The notes under the pieces were generated by a model that did not search any database, was not told the DNA's origin, and saw only the letters and a program-made list of their open reading frames with translations. From an uncultured Oscillospiraceae bacterium (lineage in GTDB: Bacteria; Bacillota; Clostridia; Oscillospirales; Oscillospiraceae), in the NCBI GenBank assembly GCA_934659425.1, contig CAKUHU010000007.1, positions 17,346 to 81,345 of the forward strand: a stretch of DNA of 64,000 nucleotides, written 5' to 3'. A program made the position numbers and the translations under genes. This document shows positions 54,208 through 62,025 of this stretch, piece after piece (position 1 is the stretch's first letter; the number at the start of each line of letters is the position of its first letter).

Positions 54208-54474
54208 ATGAAACAGTACAAATCGTTTGTGAAAGAATTTCTTGCGGAATATGTGGGCGCACTGCGGAAGAATCGAAAGCTGACGCAGGAGGAGATGGCA
54301 GAGCGGCTGCGCATTACCGGCAGGGCATACGGAGATTTGGAACGTGGAAAGTACTGTTTCTCTGCTCTCGCGCTGCTCTTTCTCTTGCTCATGCTGAGTG
54401 AAGAAGAAATACAAGACTTTCTGGAAAAGCTCCGCAAGCAGGCCCATGAGTTAGAACATAGGGAGGTTGCTTAA
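54208..54474 (+). CDS. XRE-type helix-turn-helix protein
   Basis: The 88-residue protein has a HTH at about residues 14-58 (LRKNRKLTQEEMAERLRITGRAYGDLERGKY) and a C-terminal helix. Such small repressors often head accessory operons. Its stop overlaps the following Spo0A-like gene. Confidence 0.82.
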   Translation: MKQYKSFVKEFLAEYVGALRKNRKLTQEEMAERLRITGRAYGDLERGKYCFSALALLFLLLMLSEEEIQDFLEKLRKQAHELEHREVA

Positions 54475-54820
54475 AAAGATCACTCCCGATATTTCTGAGG
54501 TATACGACCTCATGTATCGCTTCGGTATCACTGCTGATCGCACTGCTTTCTTTTACACCTCTTATGCCGTTTATCTCTCAGTACAGCAGCCGGAACGGCT
54601 GCTTCTCACAACGAAATGGCTTTATCCGGATGTGGCAAAGCATTATGCCGTTACCTGGAACTGCGTAGAACGCGGGATCCGTCGAGCTATTGAGAGCGCA
54701 TGGAAAACAAGCCCCGAATTGCTGGAGGAACTGGCACGCCATCCGCTTGAAAAGAAACCGACTCCGGCCAAATTCCTTGCGATACTGGTCGCGCACTTTT
54801 GCGTATCCCGCGGTGCGTAG
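54467..54820 (+). CDS. Orphan Spo0A C-terminal-domain-like protein
   Basis: The 117-residue product has no receiver domain. YLSVQQPERLLLTTKWLYPDVAKHY, WNCVERGIRRAIESAW and KKPTPAKFLAILVAHF follow the DNA-binding domain of Spo0A closely. It might compete for or copy Spo0A boxes. The TTG start at 54467 sits right at the GGGAGG site, so initiation may be at a later codon; the start is uncertain. Partner HTH gene upstream overlaps by eight bases. Confidence 0.72.
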   Translation: MLKKITPDISEVYDLMYRFGITADRTAFFYTSYAVYLSVQQPERLLLTTKWLYPDVAKHYAVTWNCVERGIRRAIESAWKTSPELLEELARHPLEKKPTPAKFLAILVAHFCVSRGA

Positions 54821-54879
54821 CAAAAAGTCCGGCGGGCTTTGGGATGCCCGTGATACAATAGCTGTAGGACAGCGGGGTC

Positions 54880-55252
54880 AAGAACATTACCTCTTCGTTG
54901 AGATTGTGGGTGAGCTGACTTCTTTCATTGCCAAATCCGGCCGTAGACGATTTGTTGACTCGGAGGCTGCTGTGCCGCCAAGCATGCTGGTCTTGTCTGG
55001 ACACGCACCAGTCCGGTGACTTTGAAGCGGAAACGACACACCTCATCAAATCCGGCGACCGCTATTTCCGTTACTATCGGCTGAAAGCCGCCAACTGCGT
55101 GAAAAGATGCGGCTCCGAGTTCAGGCACTGCTATGACCTCAAGTATCATGAGGTCAATCGGTTCCAGCACAAATGCGCACTCGCTTTAACGGCCAGAAAA
55201 CTGATCCGGTGCTGAAAGACAACCACCGGTATATCCCGCCGGAGGGCTAAGC
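54880..55252 (+). pseudogene. IS110-family transposase, C-terminal remnant
   Basis: One frame reads EIVGELTSFIAKSGRRRFV; after a shift near 54990 another reads SGDFEAETTHLIKSGDRYFRYYRLKAA and CALALTARKLIRC. This is the order of the C-terminal transposase domain of IS110 elements. The catalytic N-terminal part is gone. Confidence 0.7.
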
Positions 55253-55442
55253 AAAGCTCTTACCGTTCCGATGCCGCACCCCCGTTTCAAAAATTCTCAG
55301 GGGCAGGGCTTACGTTCGTGTTGCCTTTTTACTGTCTGCAACGGCCTTTTCACCTGATTTTCTTCAATGTTTTCTTCTATTTCCCTCTTGCCTTATTACC
55401 ATTGGACTTGTTTACAATAATAGCACATCCGTTCGATAAAAA

Positions 55443-55470
55443 CAACCCCCCACACGTCTGTGGGGGGTTG
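55443..55470 (-). terminator. ribU terminator
   Basis: A 12-bp stem (55443-55454 with 55459-55470), followed on the minus strand by TTTTTA. The stretch 55253-55442 shows nothing else. Confidence 0.85.
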
Positions 55471-55483
55471 AAAATATTGTGAT

Positions 55484-56203
55484 TTAGATGATGCCCAGCA
55501 GGGCAAGAACGCCCAAAATGCTGGAAATCAGTACAACAGCGGAGATGGCCATGGGAGTGTAATTGAATGCGGGTTTTTGCCCTCCGGTGGCCATATAGCG
55601 GCTGGGGGCCACCAATCGGGCCTTCCGAAGGGCGGTAGAGATGGGAGGATAGAGCAGCATAATCAGGGCGGAATTACAGGTTCCCTTTATCAAATTGAAG
55701 GTGATGATCATGGGCATCAAGTCGGTCACTGCCGACCGAGGCATGCCGAAATAGCGGGGAGTGATGATAAAGTTCCAAAGGATCATGCCCGCAGTCAGGC
55801 AGAGCGTGCCAACCACCAGGCCGGTCACAGCGGAGGAGGTCTTGTGCTTGCGGCGGTATAGGTATACGCAGGGGCACACGAATAGAACGGTGGAGATGAT
55901 ATTCATCACCAAACCGTACCAGCCGGTATCACTGACGGTAAAAAATTCGATAAACGGGACCAAGATCGCTATGCACAAGGCGGCGATGGGGCCGAAGAGG
56001 AAACCGCCGATGGCCATGACGGTGTCCTTTAGGTCGAAACTCAGAAAGCCGCCGATGGGAGGGATGATCTTACAGACAGCCATGACCGCGTAGGCCAAGG
56101 CGGTGAGCATGCCCAAAGTGGCGATGGTGCGCAGGTCGGAAAGGGAATATTGGCCGGAGGAGGCGGGGGATGCACTGTGTTGGTTTTTCGGATCTGAATT
56201 CAT
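55484..56203 (-). CDS. ribU: Riboflavin ECF transporter S component
   Basis: The 239-residue membrane protein has about six helices, with LGMLTALAYAVMAVCKIIPPI early and FDLKDTVMAIGGFLFGP after, typical of RibU. With the shared EcfAA'T module it imports riboflavin. ATG 56203 follows AAAAAGGAG. The FMN riboswitch upstream confirms the substrate. Confidence 0.92.
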   Translation of the reverse strand: MNSDPKNQHSASPASSGQYSLSDLRTIATLGMLTALAYAVMAVCKIIPPIGGFLSFDLKDTVMAIGGFLFGPIAALCIAILVPFIEFFTVSDTGWYGLVMNIISTVLFVCPCVYLYRRKHKTSSAVTGLVVGTLCLTAGMILWNFIITPRYFGMPRSAVTDLMPMIITFNLIKGTCNSALIMLLYPPISTALRKARLVAPSRYMATGGQKPAFNYTPMAISAVVLISSILGVLALLGII

Positions 56204-56210
56204 AAAAACA

Positions 56211-56271
56211 CTCCTTTTTGTTGGTAACACCTGAAAATCCCATGTCGTTCAGGTGTAAAACAAAAAAGGAG
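56211..56271 (-). promoter_or_regulatory. Ribosome-site-sequestering hairpin of the FMN riboswitch
   Basis: On the minus strand CTCCTTTTTTG can pair with the AACAAAAAGGAG that contains the ribU ribosome site, around an inner ACACCTGAA/TTCAGGTGT stem. No T-run terminator is formed before the gene, so control is probably translational. Confidence 0.7.
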
Positions 56272-56288
56272 CGTGCGTTTGCTTCACA

Positions 56289-56423
56289 CATCTTCTTCCA
56301 TCCAGACTTCGTATTTTGTAAAAAATACGTCACTGTCGGTCCCGGAGTTTCACCGGGTCAGTTCCCTTAAGGGAAGTTGCGGACTTTACCGCCGATCGGG
56401 ATTTTCACCCTGCCCTGAAGACA
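56289..56423 (-). ncRNA. FMN riboswitch (RFN element)
   Basis: The conserved blocks are all readable on the minus strand: CTTCAGGGCAGGGTGAAA, CCCGATCGGCGGTAAAGTCC, CCGGTGAAACTCCGG, CCGACAGT and the closing GTCTGGATGGAAGAAG. FMN binding shuts off ribU. Confidence 0.96.
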
Positions 56424-56449
56424 TTTTTATTCAGTTGTTTTATACTACT

Positions 56450-56477
56450 ATTATAACGGCTGCTGGGAAAAATGCAA
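56450..56477 (-). promoter_or_regulatory. ribU promoter
   Basis: On the minus strand TTGCAT (56472-56477), 16 bases, TATAAT (56450-56455), about 27 bases before the riboswitch. Confidence 0.8.
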
Positions 56478-56588
56478 TAGGGAATTTTTTTGACAGAAAT
56501 TAGAACAAGAGTTCCAGAATGCGCTTGACGAACAGCGCCTCTGTAGGTAAAATAAGCCTATCTGATGTTGGAGAGAGGGGACGGCGGC

Positions 56589-57092
56589 GTGGAGCGAAAA
56601 AAAACCTGTTGTTTTACGGGACACCGTCCCAACAAACTCCCTTGGCGGGAGGATGAGACCGATCCCCGATGCGTGAAGTTGAAGGCGGCCATCAAGCGGG
56701 AGGTGGAGCGGGCCTATGAACGGGGCTACCGGCACTTTATCTGCGGGATGGCTCAGGGAGCGGATTTTTATTTCTGTGAGGCCGTCCAGGACCTTCGCGA
56801 TCAGCGGCCCGATGTCACCATAGAGGCGGCTATCCCCTGTGAGGAGCAGGCCAGCCGCTGGAGTGAACGGGACCGGGAGCGGTATTTCCGCTTGGTGGGC
56901 CTATGTGACTTTGAGACAGTGGTCCAGCACCACTACGATCGAGGGTGCATGCTTCGCCGGAACCGGTATATGGTGGACCACTCCTCCCTCCTCATTGCGG
57001 CGTTTGATGGGACGCTGGGAGGGACGATGTATACCATCACTTACGCAATGCGCCAGGAAGTGGAGGTCATCACACTAAATGTCGTATCTTGA
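56589..57092 (+). CDS. SLOG-family (DUF1273/YpsA-like) protein
   Basis: The 167-residue protein has a Rossmann-like fold with KTCCFTGHRPNKLPW at the start, FICGMAQGADFYFCEAV and the DGTLGGTMYTITYA end. The SLOG superfamily binds nucleotides or related ligands; YpsA affects cell division in Bacillus. GTG 56589 has AGAGAGGGG upstream, whereas the in-frame ATG at 56565 has none. Confidence 0.87.
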   Translation: MERKKTCCFTGHRPNKLPWREDETDPRCVKLKAAIKREVERAYERGYRHFICGMAQGADFYFCEAVQDLRDQRPDVTIEAAIPCEEQASRWSERDRERYFRLVGLCDFETVVQHHYDRGCMLRRNRYMVDHSSLLIAAFDGTLGGTMYTITYAMRQEVEVITLNVVS

Positions 57093-57122
57093 GGGCGGGG
57101 GTTTCCCGCCCTCCATTTTTTA
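57091..57122 (+). terminator. Rho-independent terminator
   Basis: A 9-bp GC-rich stem (57091-57099 with 57105-57113) and a six-T run, overlapping the end of the SLOG gene. Confidence 0.85.
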
Positions 57123-57189
57123 ATAAATTCTGTAAATGCAAAAGGCGGGATGGGCATGAGGGATCGAAAAAGCCTGCCCAAATCGGAAT

Positions 57190-57478
57190 TGGGCATTATG
57201 CTGCTGGTATGGTAGGTTGTCTCAAGGGTAAAGCCGGTGCCGAGGCAGTAGATGTTCATGTAGTCTGCCGCAAAAGCGGAAATTGCCAGAATTACCGGCG
57301 TGGTCACGCCGACGCCGGCGAGCGCTTGCTTGCCTGTCTCTTGGATGTGTCCGATGAACATTTTGTCCACCACATTATATAGAATATTGATAAGCTGCGC
57401 CGCCACTGCCGGGATTGCCAGCTAAAAAAACGCCCACGGCACAGGCGCGGCAGCGAGCAGCCGATCGCTCTCGTTCAT
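57190..57478 (-). pseudogene. MATE exporter remnant
   Basis: From ATG 57478 the frame reads MNESDRLLAAAPVPWAFF, a TAG stop, then LAIPAVAAQLINILYNVVD, KMFIGHIQETGKQALAGVGVT and a jump to YMNIYCLGTGF, which belongs much later in MATE proteins. So it has a nonsense codon, an internal deletion and a lost C-terminal half. Confidence 0.8.
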
Positions 57479-57482
57479 AAAA

Positions 57483-57860
57483 TCACCTGCGGTGGTCGCA
57501 TTTTTGACACTGGATCATCGGCGTGTCCCCCGCATCCTTATAAAAAACACCGGCCCACTGGCAGATGCTTTGCAAAATCGGTACGACAGACGTACCCTTT
57601 TCTGTCAGCGAATACTCCACGCGCGGCGGGATCTCATCGTAGGATTTCCGCTCCACAATGCCGTTGGCAATGAGGCCTTTCAGGGTAGACGCCAGCACCG
57701 CATCGGTGATGTTCCCCATCTCCCGGCGCAGTTCACTGTAGCGCAGAGTACCCAGCGCCGCCAGTACACAGATGATGCGGGAGTTCCACTTTCCACCGAA
57801 GAGTTCCATGCCGTATTCCAGCGGACAGCGGATATCCTTTTCTAATTTTCTCTGATACAT
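57483..57860 (-). CDS. HxlR-family transcriptional regulator
   Basis: The 125-residue winged-helix regulator has the redox-type Cys in KDIRCPLEYGMELFGGKW, ELRREMGNITDAVLASTLKGL and VEYSLTEKG. HxlR proteins respond to aldehydes or oxidants. Its former target may be the MATE gene that directly follows and is now broken. It is transcribed away from the flavin-type gene at 57969. Confidence 0.92.
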   Translation of the reverse strand: MYQRKLEKDIRCPLEYGMELFGGKWNSRIICVLAALGTLRYSELRREMGNITDAVLASTLKGLIANGIVERKSYDEIPPRVEYSLTEKGTSVVPILQSICQWAGVFYKDAGDTPMIQCQKCDHRR

Positions 57861-57968
57861 GACTATATACCTCGCTTTTGGTTTCCTACATTATAGCGGG
57901 ATATACTCACCATAACAAGTTGCTATGAAATTTATGAGCGGGTGCATTTCTGTCCCCGCTCATCGTGC

Positions 57969-58364
57969 TTAAAGTTCCTTCTTGTTGTCTGCGCCAGGGG
58001 TGGTGACGATGACCTTTTCCGGGGTGATGATGAGTGCGCCCTTGGCGGTTGCCGCACCGTTGAACATCTGCTCCACCATGGTCTTGAAGGTGCTGACCAC
58101 CTCACCCTCAGTAACATACTGGGCCGTGCCCTTCACCTGATAGCCCTCCAGATTCTGGGCATCGTAGACGGAAACGGCGATCCTGCCGTTGTTGGCCGTC
58201 AGATTTTTCAGAGTGGTATCCAGAAATACGTCCCCCACGACCAGCTTGCCGTCAGGCGTCACATCCTTGAAGGCCACGGGCACCACATTGGGTTTCCCAT
58301 CGGCGCAGGTAGCCAGGTCCCACATCCCGTTTTTCAGCAGCTTCACAACATTCTCATTCAACAT
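57969..58364 (-). CDS. Pyridoxamine 5'-phosphate oxidase-like flavoprotein
   Basis: The 131-residue split-barrel protein starts LNENVVKLLKNGMWDLATC and has NVVPVAFKDVTPDGKLVVGD and TLKNLTANNGRIAVSVYD. These PPOX-like proteins bind FMN or similar cofactors and reduce varied substrates. AAGGAGGAT precedes the ATG. An oxidative-stress link fits the HxlR neighbour but is not proven. Confidence 0.88.
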   Translation of the reverse strand: MLNENVVKLLKNGMWDLATCADGKPNVVPVAFKDVTPDGKLVVGDVFLDTTLKNLTANNGRIAVSVYDAQNLEGYQVKGTAQYVTEGEVVSTFKTMVEQMFNGAATAKGALIITPEKVIVTTPGADNKKEL

Positions 58365-58856
58365 GATCGTATCCTCCTTGTATTTTGAGCTTTACGGCTC
58401 GTTTTCTGCGCTCATTATAGAATGAATACAAAGGAAGCAAAAGATATTAGCCGATTTATGAGTCACTTATAAATTTCATAGTGTAATCTAAATTACGCTC
58501 TTGTGGTATAAGTTGATGACGAATTCAATACAATCAGACAATCGAAATTTGCTGAACCCATTGTAAAGCAATAAGCTTACGCATCCCAACGAGGCCGCAG
58601 CTGTTGAGTTGGACGCAATTCTGCTGGCAGCACAAAGTTATACTGCGGCTGAGGGAGGAAAGCCCCCCCTGTTTCGGCGTGTCTGTGTGTGATCCTGTTG
58701 GCAAAGGTGAGGGGTTTGGATAAAGTTTATGGCGGTAACTTTGCTGGATTTTTCTCATCTGCTGATAGCGTGGGTCCGCAGAGAGCCAGGAAACGTATGT
58801 ATAGAGAAGCGTGACAGAATAAAGGGTTACAAATGCGATAATATTTAGCGTTTATT

Positions 58857-59051
58857 GTGCTATGGGATGAACGAATTCACTTTTCCGGCATATATGGTTA
58901 TTATTTAGGGTATCGCACCGCACTTTCCCTGCTTCGAACACTTTTCCCCACAACTTTGGTCATTGTGGAGCCGTTAACGCTGCTTCTGGAACACCACATG
59001 GGACTGAACAAGACATCCGAGGAAAGCGAAGGAAAAGCACGCAGCAAATAA
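58857..59051 (+). CDS. Doubtful 64-residue ORF in a gene-poor stretch
   Basis: The stretch 58365-59185 holds no recognisable gene. The only modest candidate is this frame (GTG start, hydrophobic LLRTLFPTTLVIVEPLTLLL centre), with no good ribosome site. It may be chance or a remnant. Confidence 0.2.
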   Translation: MLWDERIHFSGIYGYYLGYRTALSLLRTLFPTTLVIVEPLTLLLEHHMGLNKTSEESEGKARSK

Positions 59052-59091
59052 AAGTTATACATAACGAAAAAATGCATATCAAAAATCCCAC

Positions 59092-59133
59092 GGCAGACCA
59101 TCGCGGCACGATGATCTGTCGTGGGATTTTTGT
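59092..59133. terminator. Bidirectional terminator before the recombinase
   Basis: A long stem with two mismatches pairs AAAAATCCCACG at 59092 with CGTGGGATTTTT ending at 59133; A and T runs flank both sides. Confidence 0.8.
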
Positions 59134-59185
59134 TACCATGCAGAATATGTAAACTAAGAGCATTGAGGGATAGAAAGGAGACCGC

Positions 59186-60025
59186 ATGAAAGAGATACGC
59201 CTGACCAAGCTTCTGGCGGCACAGTACGCCCGCCACCTGCATGAAGAGGAAAAAAGCAGGGTTACCATTGAAAAGTATCTCCGGGACGTCCGGGGCTTTG
59301 CCCGTTATCTGGAGGGCCAGCACATCACCAAGGACGCTGTCATCGCCTATAAGCAGCAGCTTTTGAACCAAGGCTATGCCCTGCGGTCTGTGAACTCCAT
59401 GCTGGCGGCGGTGAACAGTTTCCTTACCTTCTGCGGCCTGACGGACTGCCGGGTGCGCCTGTGCCGGATGCAGCGGGAGATCTATCAGCGCTCGGAGCGG
59501 GAGCTGAGCCGGGTGGAATACCTTCGGCTCCTGCGGGCTGCGGAGGGAGACCGGCGCCTCTGGCTTCTGATGCAGACCATCTGCTCTACTGGCATCCGGG
59601 TGTCGGAGCTAAATTACTTCACGGTGGAAGCGGTGCGGCGGGGCGAGGTCAGCGTGGCCTGCAAAAATAAAAGCCGGAAGATCCTGCTCCCTGGCAAGCT
59701 GCAAAAGCTTCTGCTGCGCTACGCACGGGCCATAGGCATCACCGGAGGCGTCATTTTCCGCACCAGAAACGGCAAACCTTTGGACCGCAGCAACATCTGG
59801 TCCGCCATGAAGCGGCTGTGTGCGCGTGCAAAAATAGATCCGGGCAAGGTGTTCCCACACAATCTGCGGAAACTCTTCGCCCGGACGTTTTACGATTTGG
59901 AAAAGGACATCGCCAAGCTGGCGGATGTTCTGGGCCACAGCAGCATCAACACCACCCGCATCTATATCATGACCACCGGACAGGAGCACCGGCGGCAGTT
60001 GGAGCGATTACGGCTACTGGCATAG
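59186..60025 (+). CDS. Tyrosine recombinase next to an invertible promoter
   Basis: The 279-residue recombinase has a SAM-like core-binding domain (about residues 5-90) and a catalytic domain with Arg in STGIRVSELNYF, Lys in KNKSRKILLPGK, HNLRKLFA (H, R), GHSS (H) and nucleophile Tyr in NTTRIYIM. AGAAAGGAG precedes the ATG. Its stop lies six bases before the left inverted repeat at 60031, so it is the obvious inversion enzyme for that element. No excisionase or phage genes are near. Confidence 0.92.
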   Translation: MKEIRLTKLLAAQYARHLHEEEKSRVTIEKYLRDVRGFARYLEGQHITKDAVIAYKQQLLNQGYALRSVNSMLAAVNSFLTFCGLTDCRVRLCRMQREIYQRSERELSRVEYLRLLRAAEGDRRLWLLMQTICSTGIRVSELNYFTVEAVRRGEVSVACKNKSRKILLPGKLQKLLLRYARAIGITGGVIFRTRNGKPLDRSNIWSAMKRLCARAKIDPGKVFPHNLRKLFARTFYDLEKDIAKLADVLGHSSINTTRIYIMTTGQEHRRQLERLRLLA

Positions 60026-60030
60026 CACCT

Positions 60031-60340
60031 CATAATTTTTCTTATGTGGTAAAGACAGGCTGACATCGTCCAAAACAGCAAAAAATCACGCCGAATCTCC
60101 TCAAAGACACGGTGTGACGAACGCAAAAAGGCAGACCAATGAAAGATCTACATTCCATTGGCTCTTTTGTCATACGCTGATACAGCGAAGGCTGATTGCC
60201 GATCTTAAATTTTGGACGATTTTGCTTTTTGAAATGCCGTTTTTGGCTTGAAAAAAAGTAATGGATGTGCTAATCTTTTCATATGTAGAAGATGGGGCGC
60301 CTTTTGGGCCAGTCCCCTTTACCACATAAGAAAAATTATG
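60031..60340. repeat. Invertible promoter element with 24-bp inverted repeats
   Basis: Positions 60031-60054 recur as an exact reverse complement at 60317-60340, flanking 262 bp. Each repeat contains CATAA-TTTTTC-TTATG, and the left one extends to near-perfect 9-bp arms (ACCTCATAA, TTATGTGGT), a typical tyrosine-recombinase core site. The flanked DNA has no gene but contains a right-facing promoter at 60248. Confidence 0.88.
60248..60276 (+). promoter_or_regulatory. Promoter inside the invertible element
   Basis: TTGAAA (60248-60253), 17 bases, TAATCT (60271-60276) after TGTGC. The TGTGCTAAT core equals that of the two tRNA promoters. In the present orientation it reads into the genes at 60380-64000 (ON). 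Confidence 0.75.
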
Positions 60341-60379
60341 TGATATTGGACGGAATAAGGAAAGACCTCAAGCTATGCA

Positions 60380-60532
60380 ATGAGACCTCCGTTTTCCTGC
60401 CGAAAGCGGAGGAAATGTAGCAATACGGCGGTGTTTCTGGTGTCTGCCGGAAGCGGGAAAAAGGTTTTACGCGATGAAGCCATCGCGCGGCAGGCCGTAA
60501 TGGAATACGAAAGGAGAGCAGGCGGACTATGA
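60380..60532 (+). CDS. Small ORF (50 aa) after the invertible promoter
   Basis: The frame MRPPFSCRKRRKC...VMEYERRAGGL is basic and unrecognised. It ends with an ATGA overlap with the next small ORF. The ribosome site is weak, so it may be a leader peptide or chance. Confidence 0.4.
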   Translation: MRPPFSCRKRRKCSNTAVFLVSAGSGKKVLRDEAIARQAVMEYERRAGGL

Positions 60533-60615
60533 AACGGTACATAAGAAAATACTTCCATCCTCGGAACGGCCGGAACGTGCGCCTGCCCCGGGCGGAAAGA
60601 GGACGGTGGGCATGA
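60529..60615 (+). CDS. Micro-ORF (28 aa) coupled to the zinc-ribbon gene
   Basis: The very basic peptide MKRYIRKYFHPRNGRNVRL... has AAAGGAGAG upstream and its stop overlaps ATG 60612. Likely a coupling or leader peptide. Confidence 0.45.
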   Translation: MKRYIRKYFHPRNGRNVRLPRAERGRWA

Positions 60616-61772
60616 GCCAGAGCCTTGATTCCTTCTGCCGCCAATACGGCCGATTGAATCTATTGAATGAATGGGACGCAGAGCGCAATCTGCCCCTGAC
60701 GCCTGAAACTGTGACCCACGGCGCCCATCACAAGATTTGGTGGCGGTGCTCAAAAGGCCACGAATGGCAGGCCCCGGTCTATACCCGCACCGCAGGCTCC
60801 GGCTGCCCCTACTGTGCCGGCAAAAAAGTGCAGCCAGGCTCCAACGATCTGGCTTCCCAATATCCGAAGTTGGTCAAGGAGTGGGATACGGAGAAAAATC
60901 TGCCCGCGCTCCCCACAACGATCTCTGCCGGCAGCAAGCGGCTGATCTGGTGGAAATGTGCGCAGGGGCACAGTTGGCGGGCCCAGATCCGGTCCCGGGT
61001 CTCTGGATGCGGTTGCCCCGTATGCGCCGGGAGACTGGTGATCCCCGGCGAGAATGACCTCGCAACATTATATCCCGAGCTGACGCGGGAATGGGACCGG
61101 GAGAAAAACGGCCCCTTGACACCGGAGCAGGTACCCGCAGGAACTATGCGCAAGGCATGGTGGCGGTGTAAAAAGGGACATTCCTGGCAGGCGGCCATTG
61201 CGCATAGGGCCTGTCAGGGAGCGGGCTGTCCCGTGTGCGCCGGGCAGACCGTGGTTCCCGGTGAAAATGATTTTGCGTCCTTTTATCCGGGGTTGGCGGT
61301 GGAGTGGGATGCGGAGAGAAACGGCGCTCTGACGCCGGATCGGGTGACGCCGTCCAGCAACCGGAAGGTCTGGTGGCGCTGTCCGCTGGGCCACCACTAC
61401 ATGGCGGTCATTGCCTCCCGTACCATGGGCGGCAGCGGATGTCCCTACTGCGCCAATAGACGGGTGCTGCCGGGATTCAATGATCTGGCTACCCTGGAGC
61501 CGGAGGTGGCAAAGCAGTGGCATCCCACTCTCAACGGCGCTTTGACGCCGCAGATGGTGATACCGGGGAGCCACCGCAAAGTCTGGTGGCAGTGCTCGTT
61601 GGGCCATGTCTGGAAAGCCTGCATCTATTCCCGGGCAGCCAGCCAGCGGTGCGGCTGTCCCATCTGTGCCGGAAAAGGAAATCGAAAAGACGTCCGGTAT
61701 GAGAAGATCCTTGCAGAGTCTGCGGAAATGCTCTCCACGGTCAAAAGCAAGGCGGGTGTGCCGCTGATATGA
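60612..61772 (+). CDS. Five-repeat zinc-ribbon protein (DUF4379-like)
   Basis: The 386-residue protein consists of five repeats of about 68 residues. Each has NDLA, an EWD step, LTPE, a WW(R/K)C...GH(S/E)W pair and a CPYCAG or CPVCAG knuckle, so each can hold zinc. DUF4379-like repeats are common in bacteria of varied lifestyles; they may bind nucleic acid, but the function is unknown. There is no secretion signal. It is the main gene directly behind the invertible promoter. Confidence 0.85.
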   Translation: MSQSLDSFCRQYGRLNLLNEWDAERNLPLTPETVTHGAHHKIWWRCSKGHEWQAPVYTRTAGSGCPYCAGKKVQPGSNDLASQYPKLVKEWDTEKNLPALPTTISAGSKRLIWWKCAQGHSWRAQIRSRVSGCGCPVCAGRLVIPGENDLATLYPELTREWDREKNGPLTPEQVPAGTMRKAWWRCKKGHSWQAAIAHRACQGAGCPVCAGQTVVPGENDFASFYPGLAVEWDAERNGALTPDRVTPSSNRKVWWRCPLGHHYMAVIASRTMGGSGCPYCANRRVLPGFNDLATLEPEVAKQWHPTLNGALTPQMVIPGSHRKVWWQCSLGHVWKACIYSRAASQRCGCPICAGKGNRKDVRYEKILAESAEMLSTVKSKAGVPLI

Positions 61773-61960
61773 CAAACGTGCGAAAGCGGTACCTTCTGCG
61801 CTCCGGAAGGGTTGACGCACAAGACCGCTATGAGCGCTGTATTCCGTGCGGGCGGACTACGGACATTCCGCTCTCGCTTTCCGTTGATCTTTGGGACTGC
61901 TGCGTTGAGGGCAGCGGACAGCTCTGCCGCGATTGCTGGCAGCGTGTTTGCGGCAGGTAA
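61769..61960 (+). CDS. Small Cys-motif protein (63 aa)
   Basis: It overlaps the zinc-ribbon gene with ATGA and contains CIPCGR and, after about 20 residues, CCVEGSGQLCRDCW, so it could bind one zinc. I recall similar small proteins in gut Clostridia but no function. Confidence 0.65.
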   Translation: MTNVRKRYLLRSGRVDAQDRYERCIPCGRTTDIPLSLSVDLWDCCVEGSGQLCRDCWQRVCGR

Positions 61961-62025
61961 AAAATACGTTCCGCCGTCAGGTGGACTTTACATAGATATT
62001 TTGAAGAAAATGGAGGATGAAAGAT

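Noticed and set aside
60612..61772. The five zinc-ribbon repeats as a recombinase or transposase accessory protein.
   Set aside because: No catalytic motif accompanies the repeats, and its place behind the switch promoter suggests it is a target, not the enzyme.
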